Origin: Thiohalobacter sp.
GTDB lineage: Bacteria; Pseudomonadota; Gammaproteobacteria; Thiohalobacterales; Thiohalobacteraceae
Assembly: GCA_027030825.1 (NCBI GenBank)
Contig: JALVEM010000381.1
Location: forward strand, 1 to 24,419
Length of the DNA stretch: 24,419 nt
Reading direction: 5' to 3'
Part shown: piece by piece, positions 1-8,497 of the stretch
Layout: each line of letters opens with the position of its first letter
How positions within the stretch are numbered: the stretch's first letter is position 1
Program-made: the position numbers and the translations under genes
Notes under the pieces: model-generated
Database searches by the model: none
What the model was told of the DNA's origin: nothing
What the model saw: the letters and a program-made list of their open reading frames with translations, nothing else

Positions 1-458
1 CGCCGGTTCTGCTGCGTCAGGTGGCCGAGGTGCTGCGTGATCATCCCGGGGCCGACATCGCCACCCTGTGCACCCCCATCGTCTCGGCCGAGGAATTCTT
101 CGATCCCCATGTCGTCAAGGTGGTGTGCGACGACCGCGGCCGGGCGCTCTACTTCAGTCGCGCGCCCATCCCCTTCGATCGGGACGAGTTCGTCACGGCC
201 AGTCCGAGCCTGCCCGAGGGTGTCCCGCATCTGCGGCATCTGGGCATCTATGCCTATCGGGCGGGTTTCCTGCGCCGCTGGCCCGATCTGCCGCATGCGG
301 CGATCGAGCGCAGCGAGATGCTGGAACAGCTGCGGGCCCTGGTACAGGGCGCCCGTATCCAGGTTGCGGAGGCGGTCGAGGTGCCCGGACCGGGGGTGGA
401 CACCGCCGAGGACCTGCTGCAGGCGGAACGTCTGCTGGCGGAATCCGCCTCTGCCTGA
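1..458 (+). CDS. kdsB: 3-deoxy-manno-octulosonate cytidylyltransferase, C-terminal part (5' end outside window)
   Basis: This is the last ~150 residues of CMP-Kdo synthetase, the cytoplasmic enzyme that activates Kdo with CTP for lipopolysaccharide inner-core and lipid A assembly. The frame is open from base 3 and ends in TGA at 456-458, so the start lies upstream of the window. The visible part carries family-typical stretches: VVKVVCDDRGRALYFSRAPI (residues binding the sugar and product), HLGIYAYRAGFL, and the E-x-LEQLRAL helix near the C-terminus. The N-terminal CTP-binding loop is not in view. In Pseudomonas and relatives kdsB lies close to a low-molecular-weight phosphatase gene and rne; here pcm and polX sit between them. 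No terminator is evident before pcm, 74 bp downstream. Confidence 0.93.
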   Translation, partial: PVLLRQVAEVLRDHPGADIATLCTPIVSAEEFFDPHVVKVVCDDRGRALYFSRAPIPFDRDEFVTASPSLPEGVPHLRHLGIYAYRAGFLRRWPDLPHAAIERSEMLEQLRALVQGARIQVAEAVEVPGPGVDTAEDLLQAERLLAESASA

Positions 459-532
459 CGCACGTCATTGCACCGGCTGCAGGGCGCGCGTACCTGTGGC
501 ACCATGATCCCTGAACACGCAGGAGGTGGGGC

Positions 533-1240
533 ATGGCCGAGCCTGTCGAGGATACCGAGGCGCATCGCGAGCGGCGCCGGGCCCTGATCGAGGAAGTCGA
601 ATACGACGTGCGGCGCACCGCACGCGAGACCGGCCGCGAGGACCTGAACCCCCGGGTGCTCGAGGCCCTGATGGAGGTGCCCCGACACCTGTTCGTGCCC
701 GACGGCCTGCAGTCGTCGGCCTACCTCAACATCCCCCTCCCGGTCGGGCACGGGGCCACCATCTCGCAGCCCTATATCGTGGCGCTGATGACCGATCTCC
801 TGGAGGTCGACGAGAACGACCGCGTGCTCGAGATCGGTACCGGGTCAGGCTACCAGTCCGCGGTGCTCTCGCGTCTGGTCAAGGAGGTCTACAGCATCGA
901 GATCGTGCCGGAACTCTACGAACACGCACGCAACATCTTTCACAAGCTCGGCTACGAGAACATCCACACCGCGCTGGGCGACGGTTACCGGGGCTGGCCC
1001 GAGAAGGCGCCCTTCGACGGCATCATCGTGACGGCGGCGGCGCCCGAGATTCCGCCGCCCCTGGTCGAACAGCTGCGGCCCGGCCGGCGACTCGTCATTC
1101 CCGTGGGCACGGATTTTCAGCGCCTGATCCGGGTGACGCGCGATCCGGAGAACGGACGGCTCGTCCACGAGGAGATCCTGCCGGTCGCCTTCGTGCCCTT
1201 CACACGCAATACGGACGAGAAGGCGCCGGAGGAGGGCTGA
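533..1240 (+). CDS. pcm: protein-L-isoaspartate O-methyltransferase
   Basis: This enzyme methylates L-isoaspartyl residues in aged proteins with S-adenosylmethionine and so starts their repair in the cytoplasm. The protein has 235 residues, slightly longer than the usual 205-220 because of an extended charged N-terminus (~25 residues). The family signature PLPVGHGATISQPYIVALM is at residues 68-86 and the SAM-binding motif I VLEIGTGSGYQ at 98-108; motif II-type FDGIIVTAAAPEIP is at 161-173. The ATG at 533 follows an almost perfect ribosome binding site, AGGAGGTGG at 521-529. The polX start lies 3 bp after the stop, so the two are probably co-transcribed. In many gammaproteobacteria pcm neighbours surE and rpoS instead; pairing with polX is less common. 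Confidence 0.93.
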   Translation: MAEPVEDTEAHRERRRALIEEVEYDVRRTARETGREDLNPRVLEALMEVPRHLFVPDGLQSSAYLNIPLPVGHGATISQPYIVALMTDLLEVDENDRVLEIGTGSGYQSAVLSRLVKEVYSIEIVPELYEHARNIFHKLGYENIHTALGDGYRGWPEKAPFDGIIVTAAAPEIPPPLVEQLRPGRRLVIPVGTDFQRLIRVTRDPENGRLVHEEILPVAFVPFTRNTDEKAPEEG

Positions 1241-1243
1241 GCC

Positions 1244-2980
1244 GTGCCGGTCCACAACGAGGACATCGCGCGCGTCTTCGACGAGATCGCCGACCTGCTC
1301 GAGATCGAGGGGGACAATCCCTTCCGCGTGCGCGCCTATCGCACGGCGGCGCGCCGGGTGCGCGAGCTCGGCCGGGATCTGCGCGAGATGGTGGCCAATG
1401 GCGAGGACCTGACGAAGATCCCCGGCATCGGCAAGGAGCTGGCCGCCAAGATCCACGAAATCGTCGAGACCGGTACCTGCCGGGCGCTGGAGAAGCTGCG
1501 CCGCCGCCTGCCGCCCGACCTGCCGGAACTGCTGCGGCTGCCGGGTCTCGGGCCCAGGCGGGTGCATGCGCTCTATCACGAACTCGACATCCACAATCTG
1601 GAACAGCTGGAGCGGGCCGCGCGTGACGGGCGCATCCGGTCGCTGCCCGGTTTCGGACCGAAGACCGAGGCGCGCATCCTGGAGGCGATCCACGCCAACC
1701 TCGACATCACGCGGCGCTTCAAGCTGGCCACGGCGGCGCAATACGCCGAACCCCTGGCCGACTACCTGCGCCAGGCTCCGGGCATCGACCAGGTGGAGAT
1801 CGCGGGCAGCTATCGCCGCCGCAAGGAAACGGTGGGGGATCTCGACATCCTCTGCACCGCCCGCGCCGGCCGGGCGGTCATCGAGCACTTCGTGGCCTAT
1901 GACGAGGTCGACGAGATCCTCTCCCAGGGCACCACCCGGGCCTCGATCGTGCTGCGCAGCGGGCTGCAGGTGGATCTGCGGGTGGTGCGCAAGGCGAGCT
2001 ACGGCGCGGCGCTGCACTATTTCACCGGCAGCCGGGCACACAACATCGCCGTGCGCCGACTGGCGGTGAAGCGGGGGCTCAAGATCAACGAATACGGTGT
2101 GTTCCGGGGAGAGAAGAGAATCGCCGGCAGGACGGAGGAATCCGTCTTCGCCTCGGTGGATCTGCCCTGGATCCCTCCCGAGCTGCGCGAGAACCGTGGC
2201 GAGATCGAGGCCGCCCAGGCGGGCCTGCTCCCGGATCTGATCGAACTCGAGGACCTGCGCGGCGATCTCCACTGTCACAGTCGGGCCAGCGACGGCAGCG
2301 GCAGCATCCGGCACATCGCCGAGGCGGCGAAGGCCCGGGGCTTCGAATACATCGCCATCACCGACCATTCGAAGCGGCTGACCGTGGCCCACGGCCTAGA
2401 CGAGCGGCGCCTGCTGGCCCAGATCGCCGAGATCGACGCGCTGAACCGCAGGCTCGAGGGCATCCGGATACTCAAGGGCGTGGAGGTGGACATCCTCGAG
2501 GACGGATCGCTCGACCTGCCGGATCGGGTGCTGGAGAAGCTGGATCTGGTCGTCGGCGCCGTGCACAGCAGGTTCGACCTGTCCCGGGCCGCCCAGACCC
2601 GGCGCATCCTGCGCGCCATGGACAATCCGCTCTTCACGATTCTGGCCCATCCCACCGGACGCCTGATCGGCGAACGCGAGCCCTATGACGTCGACATGGC
2701 GCGCATCATCCGCAAGGCGCGCGAGAAGCGCGTGGCGCTGGAGCTCAACGCCCATCCCGAGCGGCTGGATCTGCTCGACGTGCACTGCCAGATGGCGCGC
2801 GAGGAAGGGGTTCCGGTGAGCATCGATTCCGACGCCCACAGCGATCTCGATTTCGACAACCTGCGGTTCGGGATCGGTCAGGCACGCCGTGGCTGGCTGG
2901 AGGCCGGAGACGTGCTCAACACCCGTTCTCTGGACGCGCTGCTGGCCTGGCTGCACGAAAGACGCCGGCGTTCCGGCTGA
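1244..2980 (+). CDS. polX: DNA polymerase/3'-5' exonuclease PolX
   Basis: Bacterial family X polymerase of 578 residues, about the normal length, predicted to fill short gaps in base excision repair and to process 3' ends. Residues 55-150 hold three helix-hairpin-helix motifs (KIPGIGKELAAKI, LPGLGPRRVHAL, LPGFGPKTEARI). The nucleotidyltransferase core has GSYRRRKETVGDLDIL at 188-203, giving the metal-binding pair D199/D201, with D244 as probable third Asp. The C-terminal PHP phosphoesterase domain begins near 340: DLHCHSRASDG, ITDHSK (372-377), KGVEVD (411-416), AHP (468-470) and DSDAHS (528-533), so its metal ligands look intact. It begins with GTG at 1244; the GGAGGAGGG inside the end of pcm is the likely ribosome binding site, so translation is probably coupled to pcm. 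Confidence 0.92.
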   Translation: MPVHNEDIARVFDEIADLLEIEGDNPFRVRAYRTAARRVRELGRDLREMVANGEDLTKIPGIGKELAAKIHEIVETGTCRALEKLRRRLPPDLPELLRLPGLGPRRVHALYHELDIHNLEQLERAARDGRIRSLPGFGPKTEARILEAIHANLDITRRFKLATAAQYAEPLADYLRQAPGIDQVEIAGSYRRRKETVGDLDILCTARAGRAVIEHFVAYDEVDEILSQGTTRASIVLRSGLQVDLRVVRKASYGAALHYFTGSRAHNIAVRRLAVKRGLKINEYGVFRGEKRIAGRTEESVFASVDLPWIPPELRENRGEIEAAQAGLLPDLIELEDLRGDLHCHSRASDGSGSIRHIAEAAKARGFEYIAITDHSKRLTVAHGLDERRLLAQIAEIDALNRRLEGIRILKGVEVDILEDGSLDLPDRVLEKLDLVVGAVHSRFDLSRAAQTRRILRAMDNPLFTILAHPTGRLIGEREPYDVDMARIIRKAREKRVALELNAHPERLDLLDVHCQMAREEGVPVSIDSDAHSDLDFDNLRFGIGQARRGWLEAGDVLNTRSLDALLAWLHERRRRSG

Positions 2981-3013
2981 CGAGCGCGCGTCGAGGGCCG
3001 AACGCATCCGGAT

Positions 3014-3280
3014 TCAATCGTCGCCGTCGGGTCGATTTGCGGCCTTCAGCAGTCGGTCGAGAAAGTCGGCGTCCAGTTCGGTGACCGGCAGGGTGTGTGT
3101 CTCGGGCACCCGCCGCGAGGCGTCGCCGTACTGGTTGGCCTGGATGGCGCGCTGATCTAGGCACTGCACCACGAGCTGGGGCCCTTCCTCGAGGACCTCG
3201 ACGATGCGACAGCGGCGTCCGAGGTACTCGACTTCGATGCCCAGCAGTCGGCGCAGGTTTTCGATCGTCAGGCTCGTCAT
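3014..3280 (-). CDS. small conserved hypothetical protein
   Basis: An 88-residue acidic protein of unknown function. I do not recognise a named family. The sequence suggests a compact beta-rich N-terminal part (LGIEVEYLGRRCRIVEVLEEGPQLVVQC, which reads as alternating strands of an SH3-like barrel) followed by a C-terminal helix (ELDADFLDRLLKAA). The start chosen is the ATG at 3278-3280; the ribosome binding site is weak (GGACCCGCC upstream), and a longer frame reaches 3394 but would run across the phosphatase ribosome binding site and start. It is convergent with polX (33 bp between stops) and divergent from the phosphatase gene, 79 bp away. Codon use and GC match the neighbours, supporting a real gene. 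Confidence 0.68.
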   Translation of the reverse strand: MTSLTIENLRRLLGIEVEYLGRRCRIVEVLEEGPQLVVQCLDQRAIQANQYGDASRRVPETHTLPVTELDADFLDRLLKAANRPDGDD

Positions 3281-3359
3281 GGCGGGCGGGTCCGGTACAA
3301 TGGGGGCGACTTCATCCATCATAGTCCAAAATCCCGCAGGGGATACAGGAGGCGAGATC

Positions 3360-3860
3360 ATGGTCAGGGTGCTGTTCGTCTGCATGGGAAACATCTGCCG
3401 CTCTCCGACGGCTCAGGGCGTCTTCGAGCAGGTGCTCGCCGAGATGGGGCTGGCGGACCAGGTGGCGGTCGACTCGGCCGGCACCCATGCCTACCACGTG
3501 GGCGAACCCCCGGATCCCCGGGCCGTCGAGGCCGCCCGGCGTCGTGGCGTCTCGATGGATTCCCAGCGGGCGCGGCGGGTGACGGAGGCCGATTTTCTCG
3601 AATACGACTACATCCTCGCCATGGACGAGAGCAACCGGGCCGACCTGCTCGAGCAGTGCCTGCCGGGGCATGAACACAAGATCCGCCTGTTCATGGAATT
3701 CTCCGAGCTCGAGGCGCGCGAGGTGCCGGATCCCTATTACGGAGGGCGCCAGGGCTTCGAACGCGTGCTCGACCTCGTCGAGGATGCGGCACGGGGGCTG
3801 GCGCGGCACCTGGTCGAGATCCACGGCCTGCGGCCGCGATCGGAAGCCACCGGGGGCTGA
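3360..3860 (+). CDS. low molecular weight protein-tyrosine phosphatase
   Basis: A 166-residue cytoplasmic phosphatase of the LMW-PTP/arsenate-reductase-like fold. The catalytic P-loop is at the N-terminus, CMGNICRS, giving nucleophile C8 and R14 of the CX5R motif; the general-acid loop DPYYGG is at 124-129 (D124). Family members dephosphorylate bacterial tyrosine kinases and some other proteins, often in exopolysaccharide control; the substrate here cannot be told from sequence. The ATG at 3360 follows AGGAGG at 3348-3353; an upstream in-frame start at 3204 is not used because it overlaps the divergent small gene. In Pseudomonas-type genomes the equivalent gene sits between kdsB and rne, as here. 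The gene converges on rne with only 25 bp between stops and no clear terminator. Confidence 0.92.
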   Translation: MVRVLFVCMGNICRSPTAQGVFEQVLAEMGLADQVAVDSAGTHAYHVGEPPDPRAVEAARRRGVSMDSQRARRVTEADFLEYDYILAMDESNRADLLEQCLPGHEHKIRLFMEFSELEAREVPDPYYGGRQGFERVLDLVEDAARGLARHLVEIHGLRPRSEATGG

Positions 3861-3885
3861 ATCCGGCGCCGGCAGGCCGTCGATC

Positions 3886-6216
3886 CTATTCTTCGCCCGA
3901 GACCGCCTTCCTGACCGGCGCCGTTTCCGATGGCTGTGCCGGAGGTTCGCTGCCTCCGGAATCCGGCTTCGCGGCCGTCGTCCGAGGCTCGTCCGGCTGC
4001 GCCTGTTCCGCAGCGGGGAGGGGTTCGACCTTCTCGGGTGTGTCGGATACCGTGGCAGGCGGCGGTGCGGCATCGGTCTGGACCGTCTCCGACGGGGTTT
4101 CGGTCGAACCGGCCGCAGGGCGCGTTGCGGCAGCTTCGCGTCGACGCCGCTGCCCGCCCCGCCGGCCGCGACGCCTGCCGGATCGTCCGCCGCCTCCGTT
4201 GGCGGCCTGTTTGCGTTCGCCCTCTGCCGCTTCCTGGGTCGGCGTCTCCGCAGTCGCCTCATTCGCAGTCTCGCGGGAAGGCGGTTCCGCAGCGCCGGGC
4301 TCGCCGACAGCCGTCCTGTTCTGGCCGTTCTCCTGCCGCCGCTGTCGTCCGGCCTCTCCGGAACCGCTGCGGCGCCTGGCCGAGCCCCCGCTGCGCGAGC
4401 GCGAACGGCCGGAACGGGCCGTTCTCCCCGCGCCCTGGCGTCGGCCGCTGGAGCGCCCGGTGGCCTTTTCCTCCTCTTCGGACCTGCCGGCCCCGGCCGC
4501 TTCCTCGAGCGGTTTGCCCAGCAGGGTGGCCCACAGCCGCTTGAGCAGGCTGGGACCGGCCGGTTTTTCGGCTTTCGGCGCCGGTGCCGGCGGGGGTGGC
4601 GGCGGGCTGGGCGCCACCATCTGCACCGCAGGCTGTTCGCCCTTCGGGGCATTGTCGGTGATGTGGACCAGGCGGCGCTCCTGTTCGATGTCGTGGTGTT
4701 CGATGAGGTCGTGACTGCTCGGCGCGTTGTGCTCGGGCACCTCGTCGGTGCGCAGGCGTTCGACCTCGAAGGTGGGGGTCTCGAGCGCGGGACTCGGAAT
4801 GAGCAGCACGGTGACGCCGTGACGCTGCTCGATCTCGTGGAGCAGGGCGCGCTTTTCGTTGAGCAGGAAGGTGCCCACGTCCACGGGCACGCGCGCCACC
4901 ACCCGCGCGGTCTTCTCCTTCATGGCGTTTTCCTGCACGATGCGCAGCACGGCGAGGGCGAGCGATTCCACGCCCCGGATGCTGCCCTGGCCGCTGCAGC
5001 GGGGGCAGACGACCTGGCTGGATTCGCCCAGGGAAGGCCGCAGCCGCTGGCGTGACATCTCGAGCAGGCCGAAACGCGAGATGCGCCCCACCTGGACCCG
5101 GGCCCGATCCATCTTCAGGCTCTCGCGCAGGCGGTTTTCGACCTCGCGCTGATGCTTGCCGGATTTCATGTCGATGAAATCGATGACGATCAGGCCGCCG
5201 ATGTCGCGCAGCCGCAGCTGGCGCGCGATCTCCTCGGCCGCCTCGAGGTTGGTCTGCAGGGCCGTCTCCTCGATGTCGCTGCCCTTGGTGGCGCGGGCCG
5301 AATTGATGTCGATGGAGATCAGGGCCTCGGTGGGATCGATCACGATCGAGCCGCCGGAGGGCAGGCGGACCTCGCGCTGGAAGGCCGACTCGATCTGGCT
5401 CTCGATCTGGTAGCGGGAGAACAGCGGCACGCTGTCGGTATAGAGCTTGAGCTTGTGCAGGTTGTGCGGCATGACCTGCTCCATGAACTCCCGCGCCTTC
5501 TGGTAGGTGGCCTCGTCGTCGATCAGGATCTCGCCGATGTCGTTGCGCAGATAGTCGCGCAGCGCCCGGATGATGACGTTGCTTTCCTGATAGATCAGGA
5601 AGGGGGCGGGACGGGACTCGGCCGCCTTCTGGATGGCCTCCCACAGTTTCAGCAGATAGTCGAGGTCCCACTGCAGCTCCTCGTGGCTGCGGCCGACACC
5701 GGCGGTGCGCACGATGAGTCCCATGTCCTCGGGGTAGTTCAGGGCCGCCATGGCCTCGCGCACGATGTTGCGGTCCTCGCCCTCGATGCGTCGGGAAACC
5801 CCGCCGGCGCGGGGATTGTTGGGCATGAGCACCAGAAACCGCCCGGCCAGGGAGATGAAGGTCGTCAGCGCCGCGCCCTTCTGGCCGCGCTCTTCCTTCT
5901 CCACCTGGACGATGACCTCCTGGCCCTCGCGGATGGCTTCCTTGATGCTGACGCGGCCGGGCTTGCTGCGTGCCTCTTCGGTGAAATAGCTGCGGGCGAT
6001 TTCCTTCATGGGAAGGAAACCGTGGCGTTCCGCGCCGTAGTCGACGAAGGCGGCTTCCAGGCTAGGCTCGATGCGGGTGATCCGGCCCTTGTAGATGTTG
6101 GACTTCTTCTGCTCCCGGGACGGGAGTTCGATGTCGAGGTCGTAGAGCTTCTGGCCATCGACCAGCGCGACCCGCAGCTCCTCGGGCTGGGTCGCGTTGA
6201 TGAGCATTCTTTTCAT
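3886..6216 (-). CDS. rne: ribonuclease E
   Basis: Essential endoribonuclease that starts mRNA decay and processes rRNA and tRNA; scaffold of the degradosome. The N-terminal catalytic half aligns without gaps with E. coli numbering: S1 domain from about 38, catalytic Asp residues D303 (SIDINSARAT) and D346 (IVIDFIDM), and the zinc-link CPRCSGQG with C404 and C407. The non-catalytic half is short (776 residues in all, versus 1061 in E. coli). It holds a Pro-rich linker (537-547), an amphipathic helix GPSLLKRLWATLLGKPL (554-570) resembling the membrane-targeting segment, Arg-rich blocks at 585-630 and 678-693 that should bind RNA, and an acidic Pro/Ala/Thr-rich tail. The ATG at 6216 is chosen from homology (MKRMLINA). 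The gene is divergent from rluC, as in E. coli and Pseudomonas. Confidence 0.96.
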   Translation of the reverse strand: MKRMLINATQPEELRVALVDGQKLYDLDIELPSREQKKSNIYKGRITRIEPSLEAAFVDYGAERHGFLPMKEIARSYFTEEARSKPGRVSIKEAIREGQEVIVQVEKEERGQKGAALTTFISLAGRFLVLMPNNPRAGGVSRRIEGEDRNIVREAMAALNYPEDMGLIVRTAGVGRSHEELQWDLDYLLKLWEAIQKAAESRPAPFLIYQESNVIIRALRDYLRNDIGEILIDDEATYQKAREFMEQVMPHNLHKLKLYTDSVPLFSRYQIESQIESAFQREVRLPSGGSIVIDPTEALISIDINSARATKGSDIEETALQTNLEAAEEIARQLRLRDIGGLIVIDFIDMKSGKHQREVENRLRESLKMDRARVQVGRISRFGLLEMSRQRLRPSLGESSQVVCPRCSGQGSIRGVESLALAVLRIVQENAMKEKTARVVARVPVDVGTFLLNEKRALLHEIEQRHGVTVLLIPSPALETPTFEVERLRTDEVPEHNAPSSHDLIEHHDIEQERRLVHITDNAPKGEQPAVQMVAPSPPPPPPAPAPKAEKPAGPSLLKRLWATLLGKPLEEAAGAGRSEEEEKATGRSSGRRQGAGRTARSGRSRSRSGGSARRRSGSGEAGRQRRQENGQNRTAVGEPGAAEPPSRETANEATAETPTQEAAEGERKQAANGGGGRSGRRRGRRGGQRRRREAAATRPAAGSTETPSETVQTDAAPPPATVSDTPEKVEPLPAAEQAQPDEPRTTAAKPDSGGSEPPAQPSETAPVRKAVSGEE

Positions 6217-6781
6217 GTCGTTGGTCTCGCTGGCACGCCGCGACAGGGGGGCGGGCGACAGTCTCTTCCAGGGCGCGGCCGGGCAGGGTGTCGCCTGCCG
6301 TCAGGTCACGCAGCTTTTCGATGATCAGGAGGAAGAGAAACATGGTCGCTGGTCTCTCGCCGGTCGGTCCGGTCGTGCGCTCGGTTCTGTTTCGTTGACA
6401 CCCATACACCGCGGTGGAGGCGACGCGCCCGGGACGGACGGGCCTGCGGTCGCGATGTACACCCGTGCAATTCTCCGGGGTCTGCCGGTACCTGACCGGA
6501 AATGTCCGCTGTCTGATGATGTGGCAGTGCCGGCCAGTGAATGGCGGCGCGTGGCGGGTTGCCCATACCAGCGTGCGGGTTGTTCAGACCCGGTGTGCCT
6601 GCCGGCGGATCGGGTCGAGCTTCCGCGGCAGGCGGCCCGATGTGGTTGCGGGAACCGATCGGGCAACAAGACTGTCTCGCAAATATAACAATACGCCGCC
6701 ACGCGGGCAAATTCCCAATCTGCTGAAAAAAAGTTTCGGAAGTACCGGTGGGACTGTATCATTCCGCCGGATCGCATCGGG
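6217..6781. other. long divergent intergenic region: rne leader and rluC upstream region
   Basis: About 565 bp without a convincing gene between the rne and rluC starts. Open frames here lack family resemblance and ribosome binding sites. Most of it would be transcribed as an rne 5' leader from the promoter at 6682-6710. Short inverted repeats are visible, for example CCGGT/ACCGG at about 6485-6500 and CGGA/TCCG near 6498-6510, consistent with a structured RNA. The base composition becomes AT-rich at 6675-6740, where both promoters probably lie. Confidence 0.6.
6682..6710 (-). promoter_or_regulatory. predicted sigma-70 promoter for rne
   Basis: Read on the minus strand, TTGCCC (6705-6710) is followed after exactly 17 bp by TATATT (6682-6687). 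It lies in the only AT-rich part of the intergenic region. Transcription would start near 6675 and leave a leader of about 460 nt before the rne ATG. A long leader is the known site of RNase E autoregulation in E. coli. Assignment rests on the hexamer match and position only. Confidence 0.55.
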
Positions 6782-7783
6782 GTGCAGGACGTGACCACAG
6801 CCGACAGGGCGCCCGCAGGGACAGCGCGGGTACGAACACATTGCGTGACCGCCGAGGAAGCGGGCCAGCGCCTGGACAACTTCCTCATGCGCTGCTGGCG
6901 CGGCCTGCCGCGGACCCGCGTCTACCGGCTGATTCGCAGGGGCGAGGTCCGGGTCAATCGCGGCAGGAGCCGACCGGACTACCGGCTGCAGGCGGGCGAT
7001 CTGGTGCGTCTGCCGCCGGTGCGGCTGTCGCCGCAGACGCACCAGGCGCACCCGAACGCCTCGCTGGAGTCGCGCATCCTTCACGAGGATGCGCGCCTGC
7101 TGGTGCTCGACAAGCCCGCCGGCCTGGCGGTGCACGGCGGCAGCGGCGTGCGCCAGGGGGTGATCGAGACCCTGCGCGCCAATCGCCCCGGGGAGCCCTT
7201 CCTCGAACTGGTCCATCGCCTGGACCGCGAGACCTCGGGCTGCCTGCTCGTCGCCCGGCGCCGCAGCGAACTGCGGCGGCTGCATGCGCTGCTGCGCACC
7301 GGCCGGATCGAGAAGGCGTACCTGGCCCTGGTCGTGGGCCAATGGCAGGGCGGGGCGCGCTGGATCGAAGCCCCCCTGGCCAGGAACCGGCTGCAGGGCG
7401 GGGAACGGGTGGTGCGTGTGGACCCGGCCGGCCGGCCGGCGCGCAGCCTGTTCGAGCCCATCGCCCGGTGCGAGGGCTACACCCTGATGCGCGTGACCCT
7501 CGACACCGGCCGCACGCACCAGATCCGGGTACATGCTGCCCATGCGGGGCATCCTCTCGCCGGTGACGAGAAATACGGTGACCGGGAGGCCAATCGGCGG
7601 TTGCGCGAGGCCGGCCTCAGGCGCCTCTTTCTGCATGCGCACCGGCTGGCTTTCGACAGGGCCGACGGCGGACGCCTCCTGGTCGAGGCCCCGCTCGATC
7701 CGGCGCTCGAGAAGGTGCTCGTGCATCTCGGGTGCGAAAGACATCGAACAGACGAGGATACAACTGGAAAACATGGATCATGA
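6782..7783 (+). CDS. rluC: 23S rRNA pseudouridine synthase RluC (RluA family)
   Basis: Converts specific uridines in 23S rRNA to pseudouridine (955, 2504 and 2580 in E. coli). The protein has 333 residues with an N-terminal S4 RNA-binding domain (about 27-75: GQRLDNFLMRCWRGLPRTRVYRLIRRGEVRVN) and a catalytic domain with the RluA signature HRLDRETSG at 145-153, where D148 is the catalytic aspartate. TGRTHQIRVHAAHAGHPLAG, typical of the family C-terminus, follows. The start is GTG at 6782 or GTG at 6791; neither has a strong ribosome binding site. RluC rather than RluD is preferred because it is divergent from rne, the arrangement in E. coli and Pseudomonas. Its end overlaps the next gene by 11 bp. 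Confidence 0.9.
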   Translation: MQDVTTADRAPAGTARVRTHCVTAEEAGQRLDNFLMRCWRGLPRTRVYRLIRRGEVRVNRGRSRPDYRLQAGDLVRLPPVRLSPQTHQAHPNASLESRILHEDARLLVLDKPAGLAVHGGSGVRQGVIETLRANRPGEPFLELVHRLDRETSGCLLVARRRSELRRLHALLRTGRIEKAYLALVVGQWQGGARWIEAPLARNRLQGGERVVRVDPAGRPARSLFEPIARCEGYTLMRVTLDTGRTHQIRVHAAHAGHPLAGDEKYGDREANRRLREAGLRRLFLHAHRLAFDRADGGRLLVEAPLDPALEKVLVHLGCERHRTDEDTTGKHGS

Positions 7784-8465
7784 CATCGAATTGATCGTGT
7801 TCGACTGGGACGGGACGCTGATGGACTCGGCCTCGCTCATCGTCGAATGCATGCAGTCCGCGATCGGTGACCTCGGCCTGCCGTCACGCGGTGATACCGA
7901 GATCGCGAATATCATCGGGCTGGGCCTGAAGGAGGCCGTGGCCGCACTCTTTCCCGAGTGCGAGGACTCGGACCGGGCGGCGCTCATCGGACGTTATCGC
8001 GAATACTGGCTGGCGCGTCAGCACGAATGCCCCTTGTTTCCCGGGGTACGCGAGACACTCGAGCTGTTGCACGACGAAGGTTTCCTGCTGGCCGTGGCGA
8101 CCGGCAAGTCACGGGCAGGACTGGAACGATCGTTGCAAGCGACGGGGCTGGAGCGCCTGTTTTCCAGCACCCGCTGTGCCGACGAGACCGCCTCCAAGCC
8201 GGATCCGCGGATGCTGCTCGAGATACTCGACGAACTCTCCGTACCGGCCTGCGCCACGATCCTGGTGGGCGACACCGAGTACGATCTCGAGATGGCCAAC
8301 CGGGCCGGAGTGCCCGGTGTGGGCGTGGCCTATGGCGTGCATGGCTGGGAGCGACTGGCGAAGCACCGGCCGCAAGCGATTCTGGAACGGATCACGACGC
8401 TGCCCGACTGGCTCGCCGAACAGCGTGCCGAGTGCGAACGGCCCTCGGTGCACTGTGCGGGCTGA
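7773..8465 (+). CDS. HAD-superfamily hydrolase, phosphoglycolate phosphatase-like (HAD-IA)
   Basis: A 230-residue cytoplasmic phosphatase. Motif I is DWDGTLMDS with nucleophile D11 and acid/base D13; motif II is the T110 of AVATGKS; K142 of SKPDP is motif III; VGDTEYDLEMA (166-176) supplies the motif IV acids D167 and D171. An alpha-helical cap between motifs I and II marks subfamily IA. Homologues in the same place beside rluC in Pseudomonas are annotated as phosphoglycolate phosphatase-like; the true substrate is not known. The ATG at 7773 lies inside the last codons of rluC (11-bp overlap), so the two are probably translationally coupled. sppA follows after 32 bp. Confidence 0.88.
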   Translation: MDHDIELIVFDWDGTLMDSASLIVECMQSAIGDLGLPSRGDTEIANIIGLGLKEAVAALFPECEDSDRAALIGRYREYWLARQHECPLFPGVRETLELLHDEGFLLAVATGKSRAGLERSLQATGLERLFSSTRCADETASKPDPRMLLEILDELSVPACATILVGDTEYDLEMANRAGVPGVGVAYGVHGWERLAKHRPQAILERITTLPDWLAEQRAECERPSVHCAG

Positions 8466-8497
8466 CGGATGCGGACTGACGAAGGGAGCTGTCGTAC

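Noticed and set aside
845..2392. Long minus-strand open frame (515 codons) antisense to pcm and polX
   Set aside because: High GC opens the opposite frame; no ribosome binding site or family similarity, while both sense genes are unmistakable.
5152..6324. Long plus-strand open frame antisense to rne
   Set aside because: The rne protein matches its family residue by residue; the antisense frame is low-complexity shadow coding.
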